The notes below the pieces were generated by a model. That model had not been told where the DNA came from, did not search any database, and saw nothing but the letters and a program-made list of their open reading frames with translations. From assembly GCA_964035575.1 (NCBI GenBank), contig OZ037911.1, positions 1,116,001 to 1,180,000 on the forward strand: a DNA stretch of 64,000 bases, written 5' to 3'. The DNA comes from Rhynchopus sp. YZ270_cl-10 (lineage: Eukaryota > Euglenozoa > Diplonemea > Diplonemida > Diplonemidae). A program made the translations under genes and the position numbers. Positions 18,991-30,249 of this stretch are shown piece by piece; within the stretch, counting starts at the first letter, position 1; the number at the start of each line of letters is the position of its first letter.

Positions 18991-19558
18991 GTTCATTGGA
19001 TTGAAATAAATATGAGTAAAAAAACTGGGTAAGCTTAGCCCCTCTAAAAAAAGAATTTTGTTTTTGTTTCTGTTTCATTGTTTTTTACAGCAGATCTCTT
19101 GTAATGGATAAATCAAACTGTTTTTGTGGAGTTCGTTAAGTTTTTAAAAAAATCAATTGGTTACTTCACTGTGACACGTATGTTTGGAAATTGTAGCAGT
19201 TTTTATTTTTCAGAGATTTTTTGACCGATCAGCAGTTTTTGTTGTTTTTTTCTTCCCAGCCGGAGAGAATCTCTTGTGATGAAGAAAATTTTTTTGTCTT
19301 GGATTAAAAAAAATATGGAAATAGGTTAAACATAGGTTAAACAAAAGAAAGACTACACCTTGAAGAAGGCGCTCACTTTGGCGGGTGAGAGTATTGTCAT
19401 GCCACAAAAATAAAGATCAAAAAAGGAATTAGATTCATAAAAAAAGTAAAAAAGGGAAAAAAAGCAAAAAAAATAAACACACAAAAAAACAGATCCACCT
19501 AGTTTTCCAGTTATAAATTACTTACCCATCAACCAACTGCCCCTACAGGAAAACACTC
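18991..19558. repeat. AT-rich spacer of the composite repeat, copy 1
   Basis: No gene seen. 19080-19440 is homologous to 21530-21845 (shared GGATAAATCAAACTGTTTTT and AAGACTACACCTTGAAGAAG). The spacing of ~2.45 kb shows a higher-order repeat. Confidence 0.75.
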
Positions 19559-20225
19559 ATCATGTAAAAACTGATACATGCATTTTAGGTCAAAAATACT
19601 CATTTTTCAGCGCAAATTGACCCCATCACAGCACACACAGACTCCGGAGAGCCAAAATCAAAAATTTTTTTTTTCGATTTTTCGCAGGCAAAAATTGCTG
19701 GGAAAAATTTTTTGGTCAAAATCCTGGTTTTTGGGGTCTCATACATGTGTATGACCAAATTTAGGGTGGTCAAATGTGATGTCTGACCCCCATGTCCAGG
19801 TTATGGAAATGTCCTATGAAGCGATTGCCGAAGGAATTTTGCACTTTTGAGCATCAGAAATTAGGTACTGACCAAAAAACCCACACAAAACCCAAAAAAC
19901 ACCAAAAATCATGTAAAAACTGATACATGCGTTTTAGGTCAAAAATACTCATTTCTCAGCGCAAATTGACCCCACCACAGCGCGCACAGACTCCTGAGAG
20001 CCAAAATCAAAAATTTTTTTTTTCGATTTTTTGTAGGCAAAAATTGCTGGGAAAAATATTTTGCTCAAAATCCTGGTTTTTGGGGTCTCATACATGTGTA
20101 TGACCAAATTTCAGGTGGTCAAAAGTGGAGTCTGACCCCCATGTCCAGGTTATGGAAATGTCCTATGAAGCCATTGGCGAAGGAATTTTGTACTTTTGAG
20201 CATTAGAAATTAGGTACTGGAAATT
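19559..20225. repeat. ~350-bp tandem repeat, block 2 (two units)
   Basis: Units start near 19562 and 19911 and are close to those at 18296 and 21975. Confidence 0.9.
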
Positions 20226-20830
20226 TTTTCCACACAAATTTGACCTGGTACTCAAGGTCAATTTGACCTTGGGTTTTCTCTCAGGGTCTTGTGACCAATT
20301 TTCAACATGTTAAAAATGGAATCTGACCCCCATGTCCAGGTCATAAAAACGCCCAATGAGTCCATTAAAGCCACAGATTTGACCTTTTGAGCAGTTGTGG
20401 TTAAATGTGGCCCAATGTTCCCAGCCAAAAAATGACCCCAAAAATCACGAAAAAAAATATTTTCAAGCCGATACTCTTACACACCTAATTTTGGCCTAAA
20501 ATGTCAAATGTGGGCCTCCAGGGTCGCAATTGCCTCATTTTATGAGGATACTGGCCATATTTCTTGGTCATCTCGTTTTTTGAAAATTTTATGACATATA
20601 CACCCAGCACCTCAGAAACACAAAATATCGCAATTTTACTCACAAAAATAGCCGTGAAATGCCACACCCATTTTAGATAATGCCAGCTACTTTGAATTTC
20701 CAATCCCAGTACACCACGTCGTTTCTGGGCCCCAGTCTACCGGAGAATCACCTCAGATATATTGGGACCACGTAAACCGGCGATCTGGCCGTGCTGACCG
20801 TTTACTACCCCTCATTTCCGTAATAACTAG
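20226..20830. repeat. Link between the 350-bp units and octamer array 2
   Basis: Homologous to 22985-23593, with both ending in CGTAATAACTAG directly before an octamer array. No gene seen. Confidence 0.8.
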
Positions 20831-21118
20831 AAACCCGCAAACCCGCAAACCCGCAAACCCGCAAACCCGCAAACCCGCAAACCCGCAAACCCGCAAACCC
20901 GCAAACCCGCAAACCCGCAAACCCGTAAACCCGCAAACCCGCAAACCCGCAAACCCGCAAACCCGCAAACCCGCAAACCCGCAAACCCGCAAACCCGCAA
21001 ACCCGCAAACCCGCAAACCCGCAAACCCGCAAACCCGCAAACCCGCAAACCCGCAAACCCGCAAACCCGCAAACCCGCAAACCCGCAAACCCGCAAACCC
21101 GCAAACCCGCAAACCCGT
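20831..21118. repeat. Octamer array 2 (AAACCCGC)n, 36 units
   Basis: 288 bp, exactly 36 octamers, with single GTAAACCC variants. It is followed by ACTAGAAGAAAGCTCGCTAA as at array 1. Confidence 0.97.
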
Positions 21119-21974
21119 ACTAGAAGAAAGCTCGCTAAAATGTAGGAGGCTGGTGTGGTTGTGAACAGAATTTTTTTTTTATTGTATGAAGGTTTTGCAT
21201 TTTTACAAATGTGAAAGCCGAAAAAATTGAATAGAAAAATGAATTGAACTTGGCTCACCCCTCATTTCTCTTTTCATAGCATTTGTGTACTCACACACCA
21301 AAAACAGGTGAACTATTTCTCAAAAAACTATGAACACCATGAAGATTAAGCACACAAAAAAGCCCTATTGTCTCCAACATTTCCATCAAAGATTTTTTCT
21401 GACTTTCAAATTATTTAAAAATTGTGAATATTTTGTGTGTTGCTTTTTTTATATTGTTGTATTTTTGGGATTTTGTTGATTGCATAAAAAAAGAAAAAAA
21501 GGTTATCATAAGTTATTAATTGGAGTTTTGACTATATCTTGTGATGGATAAATCAAACTGTTTTTGTGGAGTTTGTTTAGTTTAAAAAAAATCAATTAGT
21601 TTGGAAATTGTCAGATACTTTTTGACCGGTTTCAGGTTACCGGTTTCATCAGCAGTTTTGTTGTTTTTTTCTTCCCAGCCGGAGGTAATCTCTTGTGATG
21701 AAGAAGTATTTTTGTCTTGGATTGAAAAAAATAAGGAAATAGGTTAAAACATAGCTTAAACAAAAGAAAGACTACACCTTGAAGAAGGCGCTCACTTTGG
21801 CCGGTGAGAGTATTGTCATGCCACAAAAATAAAGATCAAAAAAAGAAAAAAAGGGAAAACAGAATATTTCTGTAGTAAAAACGCACAAAAGAATCGATCC
21901 ACCTAGTTTTCCAGTTGTAAATTACTTACCAATCAACCCAACTGTCCTACAGGAACTTACACAAAAACCAAAAA
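21119..21974. repeat. AT-rich spacer of the composite repeat, copy 2
   Basis: 21121-21245 nearly repeats 30105-30235, the flank of array 7. 21530-21845 matches 19080-19440. No gene seen. Confidence 0.75.
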
Positions 21975-22984
21975 ACATGTAAAAACTGATACATGCATTT
22001 TAGGTCAAAAATACCCATTTCTCAGCGCAAATTGACCCCATCACTGCACGCACAGACTCCGGAGAGCCAAAATCAAAATTTTTTTTTTTCGATTTTTTGT
22101 AGGCAAAAATTGGTGGGAAAATTTTTTTTGGTCAAAAATCCTGGTTTTTGGGTCTCATACATGTGTATGACCAAATTTCAGGTGGTCAAAAGTGGAGTCT
22201 GACCCCCATGTCCAGGTTATGGAAATGTCCTATGAAGCCATTGCCGAAGGAATTTTGTACTTTTGAGCATCAGAAATTAGGTACTGACCAAAAAACCCAC
22301 ACAAAACCCAAAAACACCAAAAATCATGTAAAAACTGATACATGCATTTTAGATCAAAAATACCCATTTCTCAGCGCAAATTGACCCCACCACAGCACGC
22401 ACAGACTCCGGAGAGCCAAAATCAAAATTTTTTTTTTTCGATTTTTTGTAGGCAAAAATTGGTGGGAAAATTTTTTTTGGTCAAAAATCCTGGTTTTTGG
22501 GTCTCATACATGTGTATGACCAAATTTCAGGTGGTCAAAAGTGGAGTCTGACCCCCATGTCCAGGTTATGGAAATGTCCTATGAAGCCATTGCCGAAGGA
22601 ATTTTGTACTTTTGAGCATCAGAAATTAGGTACTGACCAAAAAACCCACACAAAACCCAAAAACACCAAAAATCATGTAAAAACTGATACATGCATTTTA
22701 GGTCAAAAATACCCATTTCTCAGCGCAAATTGACCCCACCACAGCACGCACAGACTCCGGAGAGCCAAAATCAAAAAATTTTTTTTTTGATTTTTTGTAG
22801 GCAAAAATTGCTGGGAAAAATTTTTTGGTCAAAATCCTGGTTTTTGGGGTCTCATACATGTGTATGACCAAATTTTAGGTGGTCAAAAGTGGAGTCTGAC
22901 CCCCATGTCCAGGTTATGGAAATGTCATATGAAGCCATTGCTGAAGGAATTTTGCACTTTTGCGCATCAACAATTATGTACTGG
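21975..22984. repeat. ~350-bp tandem repeat, block 3 (three units)
   Basis: Units start near 21976, 22326 and 22675 at 349-350-bp spacing. The first two are nearly identical, so the duplication is recent. A lone fragment of the unit lies at 28935-29045. Confidence 0.93.
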
Positions 22985-23593
22985 GCATTTTTCCCACACA
23001 AATTTGACCCAGTACTCAAGGTCAATTTGACCTTGGTTCTTCTCTCAGGGTCTTCTGACCAATTTTTAACATGTCTAAAATGGTATCTGACCCCCATGTC
23101 CAGGTCATAAAAACGCCCAATCAGTCCATTAAAGCCACAGATTTGATGTTTTGAGTAGTTGTGGTTAAATGTGGCCCAATTTTCCCAGCCAAAAAATGAC
23201 CCCAAAAATCACGAAAAAAAATATTTTAAAGCCGATACACTTACACACCTAAATTTGGCCCAATATGTCCAATGTGGTCCTCCAGGGTTGCAATGGCCTC
23301 ATTTTATGGGCATACTGGCCATATTTCATACTTATGTCACATTTTGAAATTTTCGTCACATACAATACACACACCTTAGAACCACAAAATATCGTCAATT
23401 CCTTCACAAAAATAGCCGTGAAATGCCTCACCCATTTTAGGTATCTTCAGAAAATGCTAACATCCAAACCCAGTACATTACGTCGTTTTTGGGCCCCAAT
23501 CTACCGGAGTGTATTATCAGAAATACTGGGACCACGCGATCCAGCAATCCTGCAGCGTCGCCATTTTGTACCCCTCAAACCCGTAATAACTAG
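22985..23593. repeat. Link between the 350-bp units and octamer array 3
   Basis: Second copy of the 20226-20830 sequence, diverged by point changes. No gene seen. Confidence 0.8.
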
Positions 23594-24041
23594 AAACCCG
23601 CAAACCCGCAAACCCGCAAACCCGCAAACCCGCAAACCCGCAAACCCGCAAACCCGCAAACCCGCAAACCCGCAAACCCGCAAACCCGCAAACCCGCAAA
23701 CCCGCAAACCCGCAAACCCGCAAACCCGCAAACCCGCAAACCCGTAAACCCGCAAACCCGCAAACCCGCAAACCCGCAAACCCGCAAACCCGCAAACCCG
23801 CAAACCCGCAAACCCGCAAACCCGCAAACCCGCAAACCCGCAAACCCGCAAACCCGCAAACCCGCAAACCCGCAAACCCGCAAACCCGCAAACCCGCAAA
23901 CCCGCAAACCCGCAAACCCGCAAACCCGCAAACCCGCAAACCCGTAAACCCGCAAACCCGCAAACCCGCAAACCCGCAAACCCGCAAACCCGCAAACCCG
24001 CAAACCCGCAAACCCGCAAACCCGCAAACCCGCAAACCCGC
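23594..24041. repeat. Octamer array 3 (AAACCCGC)n, 56 units
   Basis: 448 bp, exactly 56 octamers. GTAAACCC variants sit at two places roughly 216 bp apart, suggesting an internal duplication of 27 units. Confidence 0.97.
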
Positions 24042-25638
24042 ACGAGAAGTGAGCAACCATCGTTATCTGGCTGGTGTGGCTTACAGCAGGCTGGTCTACT
24101 ATTATGATACTTAACTTGTAGGTGGGTCAGCAACCATGGGTATGCGTGTTTGTGTGGAGTAGAGAGGTGGTTGGTGTTATGTTCTGCTAGTTTCCAAAGT
24201 GATCAGCATACATGGGAGTGTGATGGAGGTATTATATAACGATGTAAACATAAGGAACGCAGGCGCCAAACCGCCGAACTTACGGAACGAACTCAACCAA
24301 AGGAACAGATTTCAAGTTAGTGCACTCTCGTGGGAGTGTGATGGAGACATTCTAAAGTGTGAAATATGGGAGAAGAAATGTATATTTTCGGAATGACTGA
24401 AATATATTGCAAGGTCATTACCAATATTGTTGTACAGGTATTGATCAAGTGGGTTGGAACTGGTGTCTTTTTATGGCAATAGGAAACTAAAAACAAAGAG
24501 AAACCAGAAACCAGAACACGATTTGGACATTTTTGGGAATATTATGGATGGAAAACAAATACGATCAAAGCAACTTCACATAACCGGAACCAGCACAACA
24601 CAACAATGTGAATTGAGTAGGGCAATGCGAACGCACAGAACCAATGCAGCAACCAATCAATGAACCTGTAGTGCGAGTACACCAGTTCATACTAAATTTA
24701 AATAACATCCTCAAACGGAGCTTCTGACAACTAACCAGCTGGAAACTGCACCGTTACTTGAAAAGATGTATCATTGCAGACCACTCACAAGGGCTCAGAT
24801 ATTTGAGTGGACAAACAGCAGGTTGACAATGCAAACGTTTTGCATCATCCACACAGGAGTGACCAAGGAACCAAGGAAAATTCGTACACAGATTTCTTCA
24901 GGATACAGAAGTAGGACAAATTACATACATAGACGCAGACGGAGAACTACTAAGAGAACGGTACAGCAGTAATAACAAAATACCACCATCAAGCATGATA
25001 CGCTGAGCCCCGCATCACCACCTCTCAACACTACTCCTAAACACAATAATGCACCTCCAATACGTCAATAGCAACCAGAACGCAAAGCAATGCCAGGAGT
25101 GATTACTAAACGCAATTGAAAAAGATGGAACAATGTGAACGTAGCAAGTGACTTTCAAATTACTCAGAATTGCCCACAGTCAGGGCTGCTGCGTGGATCA
25201 AAAAAAACTGGCATCATCACCACACAGTATCCCAACAAGGCAGACTGGACAGAACTCGGAAAGTCAACCAAAAGACACTATGTGCTGACGACGGAAAATT
25301 ACAACGTAGCCTGCACCAGCCGGATCTACAACCAATCCGCAACAAACATCTCTGAAGAGCTAACCCCAATGATAGAGAATATGCACGCAGAGAACAGGTT
25401 CTGCCTGACAAACAAGAGGACTTCATGACTCCAAGGCTGATTGTGGAAGCAGTCACAGTGACACAGATAAGCAAGAGCTATCTGGGGGGTAAATTAGCAC
25501 ACTTGTGGGAACCTTGGCCAGAAATCGGGCATTCGGCCACCAAGACACTACGTGCTCGCGGATTTACTTAAGATACAGTAGGAGGTACTACATACTTAAA
25601 CACAGAGACGCAGACCTACAAATATATAGCTACAGCAA
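24042..25638. other. Low-copy sequence, no gene recognised
   Basis: The longest frames are under 100 codons and show no recognisable domain. Part of it (about 24900-25090) is a diverged duplicate of 25590-25640 plus 25962-26075, i.e. the flanks of the MITE. Confidence 0.5.
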
Positions 25639-25640
25639 TA

Positions 25641-25961
25641 CCGCGTTTGGAAATATTATGGACCGAATAAATAAAGAAACAAAATATTATGGACCGAATT
25701 AATTATGGTATGTTTGAGGTTTTTGAGTTTCATTTGGTACTTAATTCGGTCCATAATGTTTTGGGGGGCAATTTTTTTTGTATTTGTCCCCCGAGGAAAG
25801 GGCGAATCTTATTTTTTTGACAAGTACTTTTTTGCCCAGAACGATATGAATCGAATTAATATTTGGTTCGGGTTATTGTTGGACCGAATTAATTATGGTA
25901 CGTTTGAAGTTTTTTCGGGACATTTGGTACTTAATTCGATCCATAATATTTCCAATCGCGG
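25641..25961. mobile_element. TA-flanked MITE (mariner-like termini)
   Basis: Ends CCGCGTTTGGAAATATTATG and its near-perfect inverse at 25932-25961 form inverted repeats of about 28 bp, flanked by TA on both sides. A paralogous uninterrupted stretch at 24961-24985 (TACAGCAG-TA-ATAACAAAATAC) shows the empty site with one TA, supporting TA duplication on insertion. An internal duplication repeats the GACCGAATTAATTATGGTA phrase. It has no transposase and is non-autonomous. Confidence 0.85.
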
Positions 25962-26301
25962 TAATAACAAAATACCACTATCTAGTCCACCAGCCAGATA
26001 CGCTGACCACACATCTCTACCTCAATACTACACCTATGTGCAATAACACAGCTCTAAATACGTCAATAAGACACAGCATTAGATAGAGACAGTACACCAA
26101 ACTTCTTAAATCCCTAACCCAATTAGCAACACCGCCAGAACGACAACATCCAAATTTTCTTTGCGTAAGGAACGGTGGAAATATATATCCTACCCCACAA
26201 TAATCAGATAATATAAACAGTGTAACAACGTCAGTACTCTCAGTCTGGATACCTAGCATTCGAGCATACAACGTACTTCACATTGTTCGCGGAAGTAAAT
26301 A

Positions 26302-26597
26302 CCGTATTCGTAAAAATGTTCGACCGTAAAAAAGGACTCACTTCCAGAAACATCTTGAAAAGGACTACATTATTACGGTCGAACATATTTACGGTATTTT
26401 TTTGTGATAGTGGTGTGGCCCGAATTCAAATACTTGTACTTCTAATTACCCCAAAACCGGGTTTCCGGCCACACCACTATCACAAAAATATTTCTACCTC
26501 CAACTTTCCTAACGTTCGACCGTAAAAAATGACGAACTTCCAGAAAAATCCGGAAAAGGACGAACTTTCTTACGGTCCAACATACTTACGAATACGG
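26302..26597. mobile_element. Second TA-flanked MITE with a nested hairpin element
   Basis: The termini CCGTATTCGTAAAAATGTTC and the inverse at 26568-26597 are flanked by TA. Like the MITE at 25641 they start CCG and end in a GACCG-type block. In the middle, 26403-26420 and 26467-26484 are perfect 18-bp inverted repeats (TGTGATAGTGGTGTGGCC), with the arms extending imperfectly, probably a smaller element inserted in the larger. Confidence 0.85.
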
Positions 26598-26945
26598 TAC
26601 TTAACTTTTACATCTGCCACATGTTGCAGGACATAACGGTATCAACACAGGGACATTGTGTACAGACATTACTGTGGTGCACAAAGGGTGTCACCTTACA
26701 CAGTCTCATTGTACACTATTGTCCAGGTATCACTGAGCTCTATTTCAAATCGGATACGGTCAAACTCACCACTGTATAACACAAAATTACCAGGAAAACC
26801 GCACAATAAGCTCAAAACAGGATCCCAATTGCTCAAAAATTTTTCTGGGGGGGCACTCCCCCCCCAGACCCCCCGTGCTCCGCTCGCCTTCACGCTTTGC
26901 GTGAAGGCGTCTTCGCGGTGTGCGGACGCTCGGTCGCAGACAGTG
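26598..26945. other. Unassigned sequence with a GC-rich hairpin
   Basis: No gene recognised. GCCTTCACGC-TTT-GCGTGAAGGC at about 26888-26910 is a perfect hairpin beside C8 and G7 runs. Confidence 0.5.
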
Positions 26946-27160
26946 GATTCTGTGGAAAATTTGCGTGAAATTAAGGGGGATATGTGCTATGTGGAAAATT
27001 TTGGAAAATTTCCAATTTTGCCTACCCGCCAACCCGCGAACCCGCGAACCCGTAAAATCACAGTGGGTTTGCTCAATTGCGGGTTGGCTGAAATTTTCGG
27101 TTTTTTTTCCACATAGCACTCCGACCCCTTAATTTCACGCGTTTTTTTCTGTCAGACCAC
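26946..27160. mobile_element. Fold-back element enclosing a short CCCGCGAA array
   Basis: GCGTGAAATTAAGGGG, then CTATGTGGAAAA on the left (26963-26999) is matched in inverse by TTTTCCACATAGCACT and CCCCTTAATTTCACGC on the right (27107-27141). The centre holds AACCCGCGAACCCGCGAACC and its partial inverse, octamers related to the large arrays. It may be a MITE; no clear target duplication. Confidence 0.65.
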
Positions 27161-27228
27161 TGTGTCGAAAATTTCGGCGAAAAAGTCACCACAGGCAAAA
27201 ATAATAATTTCGCAAACCCGCAGCGGGC

Positions 27229-27739
27229 TGCGGGTCTGCGGGTCTGCGGGTCTGCGGGTCTGCGGGTCTGCGGGTCTGCGGGTCTGCGGGTCTGCGGGTC
27301 TGCGGGTCTGCGGGTCTGCGGGTCTGCGGGTCTGCGGGTCTGCGGGTCTGCGGGTCTGCGGGTCTGCGGGTCTGCGGGTCTGCGGGTCTGCGGGTCTGCG
27401 GGTCTGCGGGTCTGCGGGTCTGCGGGTCTGCGGGTCTGCGGGTCTGCGGGTCTGCGGGTCTGCGGGTCTGCGGGTCTGCGGGTCTGCGGGTCTGCGGGTC
27501 TGCGGGTCTGCGGGTCTGCGGGTCTGCGGGTCTGCGGGTCTGCGGGTCTGCGGTCTGCGGGTCTGCGGGTCTGCGGGTCTGCGGGTCTGCGGGTCTGCGG
27601 GTCTGCGGGTCTGAGGGTCTGCGGGTCTGCGGGTCTGCGGGTCTGCGGGTCTGCGGGTCTGCGGGTCTGCGGGTCTGCGGGTCTGCGGGTCTGCGGGTTT
27701 GCGGGTCTGCGGGTCTGCGGGTCTGCGAGTTTGCGGGTT
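27229..27739. repeat. Octamer array 4, variant GCGGGTCT on the plus strand
   Basis: About 64 units of GCGGGTCT with one missing base near 27549 and rare GCGGGTTT or GAGGGTCT units. The G-rich strand is the plus strand, opposite to all other arrays in the window. Confidence 0.97.
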
Positions 27740-28034
27740 CAGACCCGCAGACCCGCAAACCCGCAAACCCGCTTTTGGTGGTTAAGAATCCGTTCCCTGA
27801 CCTGAAACCCGGTAATATATATAGTGTAACCCGCAAACCCGCAAACCCGCAAACCCGCAAACCCGCAAACCCGCAAACCCGCAAACCCGCAAACCCGCAA
27901 ACCCGCAAACCCGCAAACCCGCAAACCCGCAAACCCGCAAACCCGCAAACCCGCAAACCCGCAAACCCGCAAACCCGCAAACCCACAAACCCGCAAACCC
28001 GCAAACCCGCAAACCCGCAAACCCGCAAACCCGC
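27740..28034. repeat. Octamer arrays 5 and 6, AGACCCGC then AAACCCGC
   Basis: At 27740 the G-rich strand switches: AGACCCGC units pass into AAACCCGC to about 27773. After 55 bp of other sequence, a 26-unit AAACCCGC array runs 27828-28034 and ends in the usual CACAAGAAGAAAGCTCGCTA flank. Confidence 0.95.
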
Positions 28035-29899
28035 ACAAGAAGAAAGCTCGCTAATATGTGGTTTGGTTATACCTACTTTGTGTTGATGCGATTAAAGTAT
28101 GAGTAATGATATGTAAACACGCAATGTAACCTAAAATTCACTGGAGAACCTGAATGGCACGGAAAAGCATGCATGAGGCATGATGGGGTGGGTATGAGGC
28201 ATTTTGCTCCGCCGTGAATTATTATGAATACAGCTGACATGAGTGATTAATATGTACAGAGTAATTGATTATAGTAACGTGTTATAAACTGTAGCAAGAT
28301 GGTATAGTTTAGAGGTATTTCGCTCTGCAGCTTATTTATGGCAGGATTTGGGCTCTAATAACAACTGATTGCACTAAATACTGCTAAAAACAGCAGGTTT
28401 GTGTAGTTGAGAGGCTATTTGGCTCCGCAGAGAATATTGACTGCAATAAGCTGGTGTGGCCACAAACGCGAAAAGAGCTTGCTAAAATGGTGTGGTTGAG
28501 GCATTGGTGGTAGTAGTACAGAAAAGCTCACAAACGGAGGCATGGTCTGCGCGCAACGTTGGGATCTGACGCAATTTATACTAATATTTGTTCCTCTACG
28601 AATTTTTTAGATTTCTATGAAAATTGAAAGCTCTAACACTAACATTTGGCAGGAGGCTCTGGGTGAGAAGACATTTGAGTTTCCCCACGTACCACTTAAC
28701 TGTGGAGATATTGGGTTCACAATTTGGGTATAGGATATAAAATCTACGACAGGATGTAGCTTCTAATATTATGCTAAAAACAGCAGGTTCGTGTTATTGA
28801 ATATTTGGATATTTTGCTCACGCAGCAAATATGCTGCCACATAACAGACTGGTGTGGTTGTGAACCTATTTGGCTCAATATCACTAATATGTGAGAAAAA
28901 AGCTCGCAACGTTTCACCATGTAAATAATATGGTGGATAAAAACTGATACATGCATTTTTAGGTTAAGAATATACCCTTTTCGCAGCGTAAATTGACCCC
29001 ATCACAGCACGCACAGACTACGGAGAATCAAAAATCAAAATCTTTCAATGAATAATGTGGTTGAGTCTCAATGAGAGACTATTTTATTTCTATGATATTA
29101 ATACTGACATATTCGAATAGAGAAGATAGTTTGCTAAAGTGTTGGCGGATTTATTTCATTTGTGCATGGAAGAAAGGTTGCTAAAATGTAGGAGCAGGAG
29201 GGTGTGGTTGAGAGGCACTTTGCTCCACCGCTTATATTCACTGCTAATGTAGAACAGGCTGATTGTTATTAGGCTATTTAGATCCGCCGCTAATAATGAC
29301 TGATTCTCATAAAAATTATGTGTCGCAGGATGGTGTGGTTCAAAGGCTCCTCCGCTAATAATAACATAAAAATACGTCTGCAGTTCGCTTTTAGTGCCAG
29401 GTTTTTGACAGAACTTTTGCTCATAATATTCAGGAGTGAAGAAAGTCGGTAGATTATTTCACGGTGTGGGTGTGAAGATAATTTGCTCTTCAGGTAATGG
29501 TAGATAATGGTACATGTGTATGTAAGAAGTCTTGGTAAAAATTGGCAGAGAGTTGTACCGACCGGTTTAGTCCAGAAAAACTCTTCCATAATATTCCATT
29601 ATAATAAAGCTCGCTGAAACATGACATCTCAGGTGTGGTTGAGAGACAGACTATTTGGCCACTACCAATAATGAGTACTACCAGATAGCTATTGGTTAGA
29701 GCTGGTTTTGAACCTCATTTGGCCCCATATCATTTCTGAGTCTAATGTCTACAAATTATCTCGCTTTTTTGTGGCAGGTTTGTGTGGTTCAGCACCGCAA
29801 ATGCTGACTTTCACATATTTCAATTTGGTGTAGTCTTAAAGCCATGTATCTATAAAGGCAATTACTCATAGATTTACCTGCACTTACTCATGCATGTAC
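28035..29899. repeat. Decayed dispersed repeat; no gene
   Basis: Irregular repetition of TGTAGCAGGATGGTGTGGTT, GCTCCGCCGC and AAGCTCGCTAAAATG as at 17502-18144, plus a fragment of the 350-bp unit at 28935-29045. No frame of note. Confidence 0.6.
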
Positions 29900-30099
29900 A
29901 AACCCGCAAACCCGCAAACCCGCAAACCCGCAAACCCGCAAACCCGCAAACCCGCAAACCCGCAAACCCGCAAACCCGCAAACCCGCAAACCCGCAAACC
30001 CGCAAACCCGCAAACCCGCAAACCCGCAAACCCGCAAACCCGCAAACCCGCAAACCCGCAAACCCGCAAACCCGCAAACCCGCAAACCCGCAAACCCGC
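29900..30099. repeat. Octamer array 7 (AAACCCGC)n, 25 units
   Basis: 200 bp without interruption, followed by CACAAGAAGAAAGCTCGCTA. Confidence 0.97.
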
Positions 30100-30249
30100 A
30101 CAAGAAGAAAGCTCGCTAAAATGTAGGAGGCTGGTGTGGTTGTGAACAGAACTTATTTTTTATTGTCTGAAGGTTTTGCATTTTTACAAATGTGAATGCC
30201 GAAAAAATTGAATAGAAAAATGAATTAAACTTGGCTCACCCCTCATTTC

